Shown here: positions 36,047-48,927 of the stretch, in pieces | How the letters are laid out: every line of letters starts with the position of its first letter | Numbering within the stretch: the stretch's first letter is position 1 | Origin: Catellatospora sp. IY07-71 | Lineage (GTDB): Bacteria > Actinomycetota > Actinomycetes > Mycobacteriales > Micromonosporaceae | Length of the DNA: 64,000 bases | Direction: 5' to 3' | Assembly (NCBI RefSeq): GCF_018326265.1 | Contig: NZ_AP023360.1 | Location: 4,311,501-4,375,500 of the forward strand | Made by a program: the position numbers and the translations under genes | Notes under the pieces: generated by a model | Told to the model about the DNA's origin: nothing | What the model saw: the letters and a program-made list of their open reading frames with translations, nothing else | Databases searched by the model: none

Positions 36047-36988
36047 TCAGGCGTTGATGCCCAGGCGCACGGTGCAGCCGCCGCCGTCGCCGTTGACCGT
36101 CAGGTCGTCGCTCATCTGGCGGGCCAGCCACAGCCCCATCCCGCCGGTGCCGACCGCCCGATCCGTGGGCACGTAACCGCTGTACGGGTCGAAGCACGGC
36201 CCCTCGTCGCGCACCGAGCACAGCGCCCGCCCGCCGCCGGACCACAGCCGTACGCGTACCGGCGCGCTGCCGTGCAGCATCGCGTTGGTGGCGATCTCGC
36301 TGATCGCCAGGACGAAACCCTGCACCGCGTGCAGCGGCAGGCCGTCGCCGGTCAGCGCGTGCTCGACGGCGGCGCGCAGCGCGGCCAGATCGCCCGGGTC
36401 GCGCAGGTCCAGCCGCGGCCGCTCGTGCTCCAGCGGGTCCGGCCACCGCATGGCCGCCTCGCCGAGCAGCTCCGACGGCTCCGTGTAACCGGCGCTGCGC
36501 ACCCGGTCGCCGTCCTTGAGCAGGTAGCGGTGGCTGCTCTCGCCGGCGCGCACGATGTCGCCGGGCAGCCGCCGCGCGTCGTAGAGGCACAGGTTCCAGA
36601 CGGGGTGCGCTCCCAGCGCCCGGTTGAACGCGGCGTCGAAGCGGGCCCACTCCCACTGGGCGCTGCGCCGCGTCCCGAAGTCGATCTCGTTGACCACGCG
36701 CACGCGGGCGGCGCCGCGCTGCTGGTGGCGCTCGATGAGGTCGCGGTACGCGGCCAGGGCCGTGACGGAGCCGCCGTACACCTCGGCGGCGGGCAGCTCC
36801 ACCAGGCCGTCGTCGCCGCCGCCGAGCGCGTCCCGCAGCCGGGCGGCGTTGTCGGGCCGGCACAGCAGCACGACGGTGTCCCCGGCGGCCACACCCTCGC
36901 GTACGAACGGCACGATCGTGCGCAGCAACTGCCCGGCGTCGTGGTACTGCAGCGCGTCGTGGCGGAACGGGCTCCCGTCGGCGGTCAC
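36047..36988 (-). CDS. MEDS-domain anti-sigma-type ATPase
   Basis: This 313-residue protein has an N-terminal MEDS domain (about 8-165: FRHDALQYHDAGQLLRTIVPFVREG, VVLLCRPDNAARL, YDARRLP). A C-terminal HATPase_c_2 domain (about 190-313) follows with VLAISEIATNAMLHG (N-box) and GMGLWLARQMSD. The pair occurs in actinobacterial regulators that bind a sigma factor or antagonist, and MEDS may sense a small ligand. The GTG at 36988 follows GAGGAGGG. It lies downstream of a PP2C phosphatase, its likely opponent in partner switching. Confidence 0.85.
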   Translation of the reverse strand: MTADGSPFRHDALQYHDAGQLLRTIVPFVREGVAAGDTVVLLCRPDNAARLRDALGGGDDGLVELPAAEVYGGSVTALAAYRDLIERHQQRGAARVRVVNEIDFGTRRSAQWEWARFDAAFNRALGAHPVWNLCLYDARRLPGDIVRAGESSHRYLLKDGDRVRSAGYTEPSELLGEAAMRWPDPLEHERPRLDLRDPGDLAALRAAVEHALTGDGLPLHAVQGFVLAISEIATNAMLHGSAPVRVRLWSGGGRALCSVRDEGPCFDPYSGYVPTDRAVGTGGMGLWLARQMSDDLTVNGDGGGCTVRLGINA

Positions 36989-37146
36989 GCCGGCGCCCTC
37001 CTCACGGCCCGTCGCCCGGGCCGCCCCACCAGCGTCGATGCGTTCACGCTGGGTCCTTTCCGGCCTTGCGGTCCAGGAGCGACCTTCCTGGCCGCAGCAC
37101 CATGCTAATCCGCGGCGGATGGGCGGCGCAGCGCCGTGGCGCGCGG

Positions 37147-38751
37147 TCAGGACGTCATGTCGTTGCGTACCGCCATGATGGCCATGTCGTCGCGGGGCTG
37201 GTCGGCGGAGAACTCCACCGCCGCGGTGCGCAGGCGGGCCGCGATCACGTCCGCCGGGTGCCCGGCCAGGTAGGTGAGCCGCTGCGCCAGCCGCTGGGTG
37301 CCGAAGAACTCCTGCCCGTTGCGGCGCTCGGTGACGCCGTCGGTGAAGAACACCAGCGTCTCGCCGGGGTGCAGCACGAGCCGGGCGGGCTGGCAGGTGA
37401 CGGGGGAGACCAGCCCGAGCGCGGTGCCCCAGCGCCCGGCCGAGGAGACCCGGCCGTCGGCGTGCAGCACCAGCGGCCGGTCGTGGCCGGCCAGGTACAG
37501 GGTGACCTCGACGTCGGGCCCGGGGCCGCGGGTGTCGACCGCGGCCAGCGCGAGCGTGCAGTAGCGCTCGGAACGCTCGCTGAGCGTCTCGTTGAGCGTG
37601 GCGAGCACCGAGGGCAGCGGCCGGCCGTCCTTGACCAGCACCCGGATCACCTCGCGGATGAGCCCGGTCACCGCGGCGGCGGGCACGCCCTTGCCGGACA
37701 CGTCGCCGACGACGAGCAGCCAGCGGCCGTCCGGCATGGGCATGAGGTCGTACAGGTCGCCGCCGACCTCGACGCCGCGCCCGGCGGGGGCGTACTCGGC
37801 GCCGATGCCCAGCCCGGGGATCATGGGCAGTTTCGCGGGCAGCAGCGCCTGCTGGAGGGTGTGCGAGACGGTCAGCCGCTCCTCGTGGATGCGCGCGTTG
37901 TCCATGGCCAGGGCGCAGCGCCGGGCGACCTCCTCGGCGACGGGGATCTCGTCGGGGTCGCGCGGGGAGTCCATGTCGCGGCCGATGCTGAGCACGCCGA
38001 GCCAGACGCCGCGGGCGAACAGGGGCACGGCGATCCCGGACAGGTTGTTCGGCAGCGGGACGTTCTTTCCGGTCAGCAGGGCCTCGGCGGGGGCGGGGGC
38101 CTGCAGCGCGCGGGTGAGGTCCGCGGTGATCGAGTCCAGCCACGGCGTCATCGCCTCGTCGGCGTGCGCCGCGGCGGCGGGCTCCAGCCGCCGGCCGGGG
38201 GTGGCCCGGTGCAGCGTGCACCAGGTGCCCAGGCGGGGCACCACCAGGCGGGGGATCAGCGCGAGGGTGAGGGTCAGGTCGAGGGACTGCGCGAGCAGCT
38301 CGCTGACCTCGGCCAGGAACGCCAGCGACGTCTGCCGGCGGCGGTCGCTCTCGCGCAGCCGCTGGCGCTCCAGCAGCAGGCCGATCCGCTGGGCGACGAG
38401 CCGGGTCAGGGTGTGCGCGGCGGGCGTGTCGGGCGCGCTGACCAGCAGCTCGGCCGACCAGGGCAGGCTCACCGGCAGGGGCACGCGGCGCGCCGCGGAG
38501 GTGCGCCGCAGCGGTTTGCCGCTGGTGCCGAGCAGCTGGTGTCCGTGGCCGTCGGCGTGGTCCACCCAGACGCTGCACCCGTGCGCGCCGATGGCGTCAC
38601 CGAGCGTACGCAGCAGCTGCCCGGTGAAGCCGTGCAGCGTCCCGGTCTCGTCGGTGGCCGGATCGACGTCGAGCAGGGCGTCGACGGCGGCCAGGGGATC
38701 GGCCGTGGGCTCGGCGGGGGTCGGGCGGTCATCCAGAGCACGGTTGGGCAC
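37147..38751 (-). CDS. GAF-PP2C serine phosphatase (RsbU-like)
   Basis: This 534-residue protein has an N-terminal region that may be a degenerate HATPase/GAF (about 35-145), a GAF domain (about 160-290) and a PP2C/SpoIIE phosphatase domain (about 300-534). The PP2C motifs are seen: VGGDLYDLM, VVGDVSGKGVPAAA, AGHDRPL, FTDGVTER and DDMAIMAVR. It dephosphorylates a STAS antagonist, releasing the sigma factor. The GTG at 38751 follows GCGGAG at nine bases. It is divergent from the Nik1-like kinase and is the second of two PP2C genes in this island. Confidence 0.88.
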   Translation of the reverse strand: MPNRALDDRPTPAEPTADPLAAVDALLDVDPATDETGTLHGFTGQLLRTLGDAIGAHGCSVWVDHADGHGHQLLGTSGKPLRRTSAARRVPLPVSLPWSAELLVSAPDTPAAHTLTRLVAQRIGLLLERQRLRESDRRRQTSLAFLAEVSELLAQSLDLTLTLALIPRLVVPRLGTWCTLHRATPGRRLEPAAAAHADEAMTPWLDSITADLTRALQAPAPAEALLTGKNVPLPNNLSGIAVPLFARGVWLGVLSIGRDMDSPRDPDEIPVAEEVARRCALAMDNARIHEERLTVSHTLQQALLPAKLPMIPGLGIGAEYAPAGRGVEVGGDLYDLMPMPDGRWLLVVGDVSGKGVPAAAVTGLIREVIRVLVKDGRPLPSVLATLNETLSERSERYCTLALAAVDTRGPGPDVEVTLYLAGHDRPLVLHADGRVSSAGRWGTALGLVSPVTCQPARLVLHPGETLVFFTDGVTERRNGQEFFGTQRLAQRLTYLAGHPADVIAARLRTAAVEFSADQPRDDMAIMAVRNDMTS

Positions 38752-38899
38752 GGTAGTAGTCTCCGCCGTTCAGGGCGTGGTTTCCACCCGGTGACTCGCT
38801 TCCGGGCGTCGATCGGACGATGATGAAGCGTGCGCCGCGATGGGCGACGCGGCACGCGGGCCACTGGCGCGGGTGGTCCGGCGAGGGGAGTGGATCCGG

Positions 38900-43305
<4,406 letters not shown>

Positions 43306-43309
<4 letters not shown>

Positions 43310-43374
43310 GCGAGCGAATCAGGGTGGTCGGGTCGGCTCAGGCGGCCGCGGAGCGCAGCGGAGCGGGCGCGTGA
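43306..43374 (+). CDS. possible 22-residue bridging peptide
   Basis: A 22-codon frame starts inside the kinase stop (ATGA at 43306) and ends inside the next gene's start (GTGA at 43371). It has GGAGGGC before it. It could couple translation of the kinase and the response regulator. The sequence is Ala/Arg/Ser-rich and may be only a chance frame over a small repeat. Confidence 0.3.
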
Positions 43375-43946
43375 GCGAGGAGATGGTCTTCGCGGCGGCG
43401 AAGGTGCTGCTGGTCGACGACCGGCAGGACAACCTGGTCGCGCTGGAGGCGATGCTGCAGGGGCTGCCGGTGGAGCCGGTGGCGGTCAGCAGCGGCGAGG
43501 CGGCGCTGAAGCGGCTGCTGGTGGACGACTTCGCGGTGATCCTGATGGACGCGCAGATGCCGGGCCTGGACGGGTTCGAGACGGCCGGGCACATCAAGCG
43601 CCGCGAGCGCACCCGGCACATCCCGATCATCTTCCTGACCGCGGCGGACCGGGACGCGCGGCTGGCGCTGCGCGGCTACGCGGCGGGCGCGGTGGACTAT
43701 CTGACCAAGCCGTTCGACCCCTGGGTGCTGCGGGCGAAGGTGGCCATCTTCGTCGACCTGTGGGTCAAGACGCAGCAGCTGCGCCATCAGGCGCAGCAGT
43801 GGGCGCGGCTGGCCGGGGCGGCGCGGGAGGCGGTGCGGCTGCTCGACGAGCCGCACCTGGGCCCCCAGGCGGCACAGGCGCGGGAACAGCTGCGGGCCGC
43901 GCTGCCGCTGGAGCCCGAGCCGGCCACGCTCCGCCACCTGCGCTAG
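43371..43946 (+). CDS. response regulator (receiver only)
   Basis: This 191-residue receiver protein takes phosphate at Asp60 (VILMDAQMPG). The acidic pocket is Asp16-Asp17 and the conserved Lys is in YLTKPF. It has no output domain; a helical C-terminal tail (QQLRHQAQQWARLAGAAREAVRLL) follows. It may act in the same phosphorelay as the kinase next to it or as a phosphate sink. The GTG at 43371 is used, with an ATG four codons on as alternative. The kinase stop is 62 bases before it. Confidence 0.87.
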   Translation: MSEEMVFAAAKVLLVDDRQDNLVALEAMLQGLPVEPVAVSSGEAALKRLLVDDFAVILMDAQMPGLDGFETAGHIKRRERTRHIPIIFLTAADRDARLALRGYAAGAVDYLTKPFDPWVLRAKVAIFVDLWVKTQQLRHQAQQWARLAGAAREAVRLLDEPHLGPQAAQAREQLRAALPLEPEPATLRHLR

Positions 43947-43960
43947 CTTCTCGTGATCGA

Positions 43961-43992
43961 AGGCTCCCGCCGGGCCGTCCCGGCGGGAGCCT
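43961..43992. terminator. bidirectional terminator
   Basis: The arms 43961-43974 (AGGCTCCCGCCGGG) and 43979-43992 form a perfect 14-bp stem with a four-base loop. It lies between the response regulator stop and the PP2C stop on the opposite strand. The GC-rich stem without a T-run is typical of actinobacteria. Confidence 0.88.
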
Positions 43993-43995
43993 CGC

Positions 43996-46365
43996 TCAGG
44001 AGGCGGGTGGCACGTCGAGGATGAGCAGACACGCCTCGTCGTCGCGTTCGGGTGGGGTGAGCTGCCACAGCTCCTGGGTGCCGCCCGTGCGGTGGGCGGC
44101 GGCGACCCGCTTGCCGAAGTCGGCCAGCGGGTCGCGCTTGCGCTTGTGCAGCACGCCGTCGGTGAACGAGACGAAGGTGTCACCGGGCCGCAGGTGCAGC
44201 GTGTGGGTGTCGAAGCGCTGGCCTTCGAGCAGGCCGAGCAGCGGACCCGCCGGGTCGTCGACGACGCTCGCGGCGCCGTCGCGCACCAGCAGCGGCTGCA
44301 GGTGCCCGGCCGAGGCCCAGTGCAGGATGCCGTCGGCCGGCTGGTAGTGGCCGATGAGCAGGCTTGCCAGCGGCCCGTCCGGCGCCTGCATGATCATGCC
44401 GTTGACGATGCGGAGGATCTCCGCCGGTGCGGTGCCGGCCGCGCCGAGCGTCACCACGGGGAAGCGCAGCCGGACCACCGCCGCTGCGGCGACCAGGCCC
44501 GTGCCGAACGCGTCGCCGATGACGAACAGCAGCGAGCCGTCGTCGAGGCGCTCGGCGTCGCAGAAGTCGCCGCGCAGCTGCGTACGCGGGGACGTGGCGG
44601 CGTAGTGGCGGCCGGTGACCCGGGCGCCGGGCACCTCCAGCTCCAGGTCGCGGCCGGGGTAGAGGAGGCGGGTCAGGTTCGCGGTGAGCGACTGCTCGGC
44701 GGCGAGCTGGATCTGCCGGGACGCGGCGACGGTCTCGCTGCGCATGGAGCGGTCCTCGGCGGCGTACTTCTCGCTGACGTCGTGCAGCACCAGGCGCAGC
44801 AGCCGGACCTCGCCGTCGGTGAGGTCGGCCTCGGCGAACACGCGCACCGGGGTGGGCCCGTTAGGGGTGTTCAGGCGCAGGTCGGCCAGGTCGGGGCGGC
44901 CCTTGGCGAGCCCGGCGCGCAGCTCGCGGAACAGGCCGCGGTCGGCCGCGGCGAAGAACCCGGCGAACTTGTCCAGCGTGGTGGGCCCGTGCGCGGGGTC
45001 GCGCCCGACGAGGCCGTACAGGCCGGGGGACCAGACCGCGTCCCCGGCGCGCAGGTCCCACTCGGCCCAGCCGGAGCGGCTCAGCGTCTCCAGCCGGCCG
45101 AGGCGCTCGTCGTTGCTGACCGCGTCGTCGATGCGCTCCCAGGAGGCGAGCAGGCCGTCGCCGAGCCGGGCGGCGCGGCGGTTGAGGATGACCCGCCGCG
45201 GCTTGCCGTTGACGAACGCGTCCTCGGCGACGCCGACCCGGGCGAACGGGGCGTCCTGCGCCAGCACCCGGACGTAGGCGTCGAACACGCCGTTGACCCG
45301 CAGGGTGGGGTAGACGTCGAGCAGGCGGCGGCCCACGGTGTCGCCGTCGGACTGGCGTACGCCCCGGTTGGCGGCGGTGATGGTGAAGTCGGTGACGGCG
45401 CCGTGCTCGTCGTGGACGGGAGCGAGCAGGTGGCTGTGCCCGCCGGCGACGTCGAGGGCGGTGGCGAGCCAGACCGGGATGCCGGCGACGCCGGTGCCTG
45501 CGGTCGCGTCGTCCCACAGCCGGCGCAGCGCCCGCCCGGCCGCGACGGCCAGCCGGTCCAGGTAGGCGCGGTCGGTGTCGGTGAACTCGCGCGGCTCGCC
45601 CCACAGCAGGGCGAGCGCGCCGACGGTGTGTTCACCTGCGGTCAGCGGGTACACCACGCGCATGGCGCCCGGTCCGATGAGGACGAAGTCGTGCGGGTCC
45701 CGGACGTCGAGCAGCAGGGGCCGGCCGGTGCGCAGCGCGGTGCCGACCATGGTGTTGAGGGAGCTGGGGGAGCGGCGCCATTCCCCGGCGACCCGGGCGG
45801 GCCAGCCGTGGCTGGCGATGAGGCGGACCGTGCCGTCGGTCTCGGCGGCGAACACGGCGGCCACGCCGCCGGGCGGGTCCTCCAGCCCGACCTCGACCAG
45901 CACCTCGACCAGGGAGGACAGGTCGGTGGCGGCGTCCATGGCGGCCGTGCAGCGGCGCAGCAGGCGCGACCTGGGCTGTGGCAGCGGCCGTGCCGGGTCG
46001 TGGTCGAGGCCGGCGGCGGTGCGCAGCTCCACGGCGGCCGTCGGGGTCAGCGTCAGCTCCGGCGGGGTCGCCGGATCCTGGCCCGGCACGGTGTCGGGCA
46101 CGGTGGCGCCGACGAGGTCGGCGGCCAGGTCGACCACGCTGATGTTCTGCCGCTGCGACATCACGGACAGGTGCTTGAACGCGGTCTCCGGATCGCAGCC
46201 CAGCCGCTCCGCGAGCAGGCCCTTGGCCTGGTCGATGAGGCCGCGGGTGCGCATCGCCCGGCGCAGCCCCGACAGCTCCGACTCCAGGCGCTGTACGCGC
46301 GCGACCCAGTCCGCGTCCCCGGGCCGCTGTTCGGCGTGCCGTGCCATGATTCGTACTCTGCCCAT
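43996..46365 (-). CDS. ANTAR-GAF-PAS-PP2C phosphatase
   Basis: This 789-residue protein has an N-terminal ANTAR RNA-binding helix bundle (about 15-75: MRTRGLIDQAKGLLAERLGC), a GAF domain (about 140-290), two PAS-like regions (about 295-520) and a PP2C domain (about 555-789) with LRGDFCDAERL, IGDAFGTGLVAAA, ASAGHLQPL and SFTDGVL. PP2C with an ANTAR domain joins protein dephosphorylation with RNA binding, a combination found in actinobacteria. It may release the STAS antagonist upstream. The start is uncertain between 46365 and an ATG at 46347. It is divergent from the STAS gene. Confidence 0.83.
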   Translation of the reverse strand: MGRVRIMARHAEQRPGDADWVARVQRLESELSGLRRAMRTRGLIDQAKGLLAERLGCDPETAFKHLSVMSQRQNISVVDLAADLVGATVPDTVPGQDPATPPELTLTPTAAVELRTAAGLDHDPARPLPQPRSRLLRRCTAAMDAATDLSSLVEVLVEVGLEDPPGGVAAVFAAETDGTVRLIASHGWPARVAGEWRRSPSSLNTMVGTALRTGRPLLLDVRDPHDFVLIGPGAMRVVYPLTAGEHTVGALALLWGEPREFTDTDRAYLDRLAVAAGRALRRLWDDATAGTGVAGIPVWLATALDVAGGHSHLLAPVHDEHGAVTDFTITAANRGVRQSDGDTVGRRLLDVYPTLRVNGVFDAYVRVLAQDAPFARVGVAEDAFVNGKPRRVILNRRAARLGDGLLASWERIDDAVSNDERLGRLETLSRSGWAEWDLRAGDAVWSPGLYGLVGRDPAHGPTTLDKFAGFFAAADRGLFRELRAGLAKGRPDLADLRLNTPNGPTPVRVFAEADLTDGEVRLLRLVLHDVSEKYAAEDRSMRSETVAASRQIQLAAEQSLTANLTRLLYPGRDLELEVPGARVTGRHYAATSPRTQLRGDFCDAERLDDGSLLFVIGDAFGTGLVAAAAVVRLRFPVVTLGAAGTAPAEILRIVNGMIMQAPDGPLASLLIGHYQPADGILHWASAGHLQPLLVRDGAASVVDDPAGPLLGLLEGQRFDTHTLHLRPGDTFVSFTDGVLHKRKRDPLADFGKRVAAAHRTGGTQELWQLTPPERDDEACLLILDVPPAS

Positions 46366-46493
46366 CGTCTCGAGCGCCGAAACGGAGATCACACTATTGT
46401 CCGGTAGGGCGGCGCCCACAAGGTGGGCGGGTGTGCGAAACGCGCCGAGCGTGCGTTAATGGAACTGTTCTCGGGTCGTGGAGGGATAGCCGG

Positions 46494-46808
46494 ATGAACC
46501 GAGGTTTCGGTGTCGAGCGGGTGGTGGACGCCGACCGCCTCGTGGTCAAGGTGCGGGGCGAGATCGACCTGATGACCGCGGGCACGCTGCGCGACGAGCT
46601 CGTCGACGCGGTGAAGCAGTCGCCGGAGGTGATGGTCGACCTGTCGGAGGTCGGCTTCCTCGACTCGACCGGAGTGCGGTCGCTGTTCGACGCCTACCGT
46701 GCCGCCGGTGAGCTCGGGCACCGCTTCTACGTCTCCGGCGCCCGGCAGTGGGTCGCGAAGGTGCTGGATGTCACAGGGGTCGGCAAGCTGCTGGCCCCGC
46801 CCGGCTGA
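46494..46808 (+). CDS. STAS-domain anti-sigma factor antagonist
   Basis: This 104-residue STAS protein is the antagonist in a partner-switching module. The phosphorylated serine is Ser63 in the FLDSTGVRSL motif. The strand pattern (LVVKVRGEIDLMTAG) is usual. The ATG at 46494 follows GGAGGGA. When unphosphorylated it should bind the anti-sigma kinase and free the sigma factor. The following gene encodes that kinase, 80 bases on. Confidence 0.92.
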   Translation: MNRGFGVERVVDADRLVVKVRGEIDLMTAGTLRDELVDAVKQSPEVMVDLSEVGFLDSTGVRSLFDAYRAAGELGHRFYVSGARQWVAKVLDVTGVGKLLAPPG

Positions 46809-46888
46809 GGCCCGGCCGAAATTCCGTCCGAACCGAAAATTTCGTGGGCGCAGGCGTGGCCGCCGTCCCGGAAGGGCACTTGGAGCTT

Positions 46889-47614
46889 ATGTCCATGCTG
46901 GTGTGCCACGTGCGACGGCAACAGCCGTACGCGGTGATCGCGATGGCGGGCACCCTCGACAAGGATTCGCTGATCCAGGCCGGGGTGACCCTGGCCGACT
47001 GCCTGGCCGACCAGCCGGAGGCGGTGGTGCTGGACCTGAGCGACGCCCGGTGCGCCGACGACCGGCTGCCGGGCTGGCTGCACCGCGCGGCGGTGGGTGC
47101 GATCCGCTGGCCGGGGGCGCCGATCATCGTGGCCGCGCCGCCCTGCCCGGTGCCGGACGGCCAGGACGGCATCGCCGTGTACGACGACCTGGCCGAGGCG
47201 GAGAAGGCGGCCGCGGTCCTGCCGGTGAGCCCGCGCCGGTCGGTGACGCTGCCGCCGACCGCGGCGAGCTGCGCCCGGGCCCGTGACCTGGCGCAGCGGG
47301 CGTGCACCGCGTTCGGGCTGCCCCGGCTGGGGCAGCTGACGCAGTTGCTGGCCTCGGAGCTGACGGCCAACGCGGTCACCCACGCGCGGACCGAGATGGA
47401 GCTGACGCTGCGCCGCTCCGGCGAGTCCGTGATCGTGGCGGTGCGCGACGGTGACCCCCGCCTGCCGCACGAGGCGGGCCCGGAGGACCGTGGCGCCGGG
47501 CTGGAGCTGGTGTCGGCGATGGCCACGGACTGGGGCAGCCTGCTGACCAGCGCCGGCAAGGTGGTCTGGGCGCGGGCCGCGGTCGACAGACCGGTGCGTG
47601 CCGCGGACCTCTGA
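46889..47614 (+). CDS. STAS-like plus HATPase anti-sigma kinase
   Basis: This 241-residue protein has a C-terminal HATPase_c_2 domain (about 120-235: LASELTANAVTHA N-box, VAVRDGDPRLP, GAGLELVSAMATDWG), the mark of RsbW/SpoIIAB anti-sigma kinases. The N-terminal 105 residues look like a STAS fold (AVIAMAGTLDKDSL then AVVLDLSDARCADDRL), but the usual DST serine is absent. It would hold the sigma factor inactive and phosphorylate the STAS antagonist. The degenerate STAS part could hold a partner in place. The ATG at 46889 follows TTGGAG. The sigma gene is 177 bases downstream. Confidence 0.82.
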   Translation: MSMLVCHVRRQQPYAVIAMAGTLDKDSLIQAGVTLADCLADQPEAVVLDLSDARCADDRLPGWLHRAAVGAIRWPGAPIIVAAPPCPVPDGQDGIAVYDDLAEAEKAAAVLPVSPRRSVTLPPTAASCARARDLAQRACTAFGLPRLGQLTQLLASELTANAVTHARTEMELTLRRSGESVIVAVRDGDPRLPHEAGPEDRGAGLELVSAMATDWGSLLTSAGKVVWARAAVDRPVRAADL

Positions 47615-47791
47615 ACAGGGGAGTTCGACGTAGACTGGGGGTGCCGCTCCGGCGGCGATGCCGCGACCTGAGCTCCGGTTCGGGGCTGCGGCGGGCGCTC
47701 CAGCAGCAGGGCGCCGACCAGCCAGGACATGCCTGCCGGCCCGTGCGGGGCACGGGTGACGCGACGCAGGCGAATGGCAGGTGCGACGGCT

Positions 47792-48601
47792 ATGCCGAAC
47801 GCGACTGTTTCACCCGATACGTCCTCGGCGAGCGCGCTCGACGTGTTCGCGAAGTTCCAGGACTCTCTGCTGCTCCTGCACCGCCTGCCCGGCAGTGACG
47901 CGGGCCGGGCGGCGCTGCGTGACGAGATCATCTGTGGCTGTGCCCCGGTGGCGCGTCGGCTGGCGATGCGTTTCCGCAACCGGGGTGAGGACGTCCAGGA
48001 TCTCGTCCAGGTGGCTATGATCGGTTTGATCAAGGCCGTGGACCGGTACGAACCCGAGCGCGGGGTGCCCTTCGCCAACTACGTCATGCCGACGATGCTG
48101 GGCGAGATCAAGCGCTACTTCCGCGACCGGACCTGGACCCTGCACGTGCAGCGGTCCCTCCAGGAGCTGCATCTGGCGGTGTGCCGGGTCATCCCGGAAC
48201 TGAGCCAGACCCTGCAGCGCACGCCGACGGTCGAGGACATCGCCGAACACCTCGGCGTCAGCGAGGACGAGGTGCTGCGCGGCATGCGATGCGCGTCCGC
48301 GTACACCACCAGCTCGCTGAACGCGCCCGCGACCGCGGACGACAACGAGGGTCAGCTGCAGGACCTCATCGGGGAGTGCGACGGCGCCCTGGAGGCGCTG
48401 CCCGAACGCGAGGCCCTGCGCCAGGCCATCGACACGCTTCCCGAACGCGAGCAGCGGATCCTGCGGATGCGCTTCGTGGACTGCATGACGCAGTCGGAGA
48501 TCGCCGAACAGGTCGGCGTCTCCCAGATGCACGTGTCGCGCCTGCTGACGCGCGCGTTCGAGGTGCTCAGAGAGGAGCTCACCGCGGCCGACGCCGTCTG
48601 A
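47792..48601 (+). CDS. SigB/SigF-type RNA polymerase sigma factor
   Basis: This sigma factor of about 269 residues directs RNA polymerase to stress or development promoters. Region 2 is DLVQVAMIGLIKAVDRYEPERGVPFANYVMPTMLGEIKRYFRD, region 3 contains TPTVEDIAEHLGVSEDEV, and region 4 ends with MTQSEIAEQVGVSQMHVSRLLTRAF. The layout is that of group 3 SigB/F/G factors, which are controlled by anti-sigma kinases. The start is open: ATG at 47792 or 47774. The position right after the anti-sigma and antagonist genes makes them its regulators. Confidence 0.93.
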   Translation: MPNATVSPDTSSASALDVFAKFQDSLLLLHRLPGSDAGRAALRDEIICGCAPVARRLAMRFRNRGEDVQDLVQVAMIGLIKAVDRYEPERGVPFANYVMPTMLGEIKRYFRDRTWTLHVQRSLQELHLAVCRVIPELSQTLQRTPTVEDIAEHLGVSEDEVLRGMRCASAYTTSSLNAPATADDNEGQLQDLIGECDGALEALPEREALRQAIDTLPEREQRILRMRFVDCMTQSEIAEQVGVSQMHVSRLLTRAFEVLREELTAADAV

Positions 48602-48640
48602 GGCGCCCGCCGGGCGGACCGCCGGTCCGCGGGTCCCGTC

Positions 48641-48820
48641 TCACGAGGACCCGCCGGGCGGGCGGTCCTCCCATGGCTGGCCCATGTCGGGGCCGTACTC
48701 GTCCAGCCCGATCGGGGGCAGGCTCGGGTCGGCGGGCTCGGCCGGCGGCTGGTGCAGCGGCTCGGCGTCGGCCGGGGGCTCGAAGTCCTCGGCCGGCGGC
48801 ACGAACCGCGGGCCGCTCAT
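48641..48820 (-). CDS. small proline-rich acidic hypothetical protein
   Basis: This 59-residue protein is not recognised. It begins MSGPRFVPPAEDFEPPADAEP and contains a PIGLDEYGPDMGQPW segment. It is strongly acidic and Pro-rich. The ATG at 48820 follows GGGGTG. It may be the small unit often seen after argS-type operons; it lies 107 bases downstream of argS on the same strand. It could also be a chance frame. Confidence 0.5.
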   Translation of the reverse strand: MSGPRFVPPAEDFEPPADAEPLHQPPAEPADPSLPPIGLDEYGPDMGQPWEDRPPGGSS

Positions 48821-48927
48821 GCGGGCACCCCGGGCCGTACGGGGTCCGGCTCGCTGCACAGGCTCATGCGCCCAGTGTCGCCCCGCCCCCGCGGCGGCGC
48901 GGCCGATTCGCGGGGGCGGGGCGCAGC

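Noticed and set aside
47792-48601. A housekeeping sigma factor
   Set aside because: It lacks region 1.1 and is short, and its neighbours are anti-sigma and antagonist genes, so group 3 SigB/F type fits.
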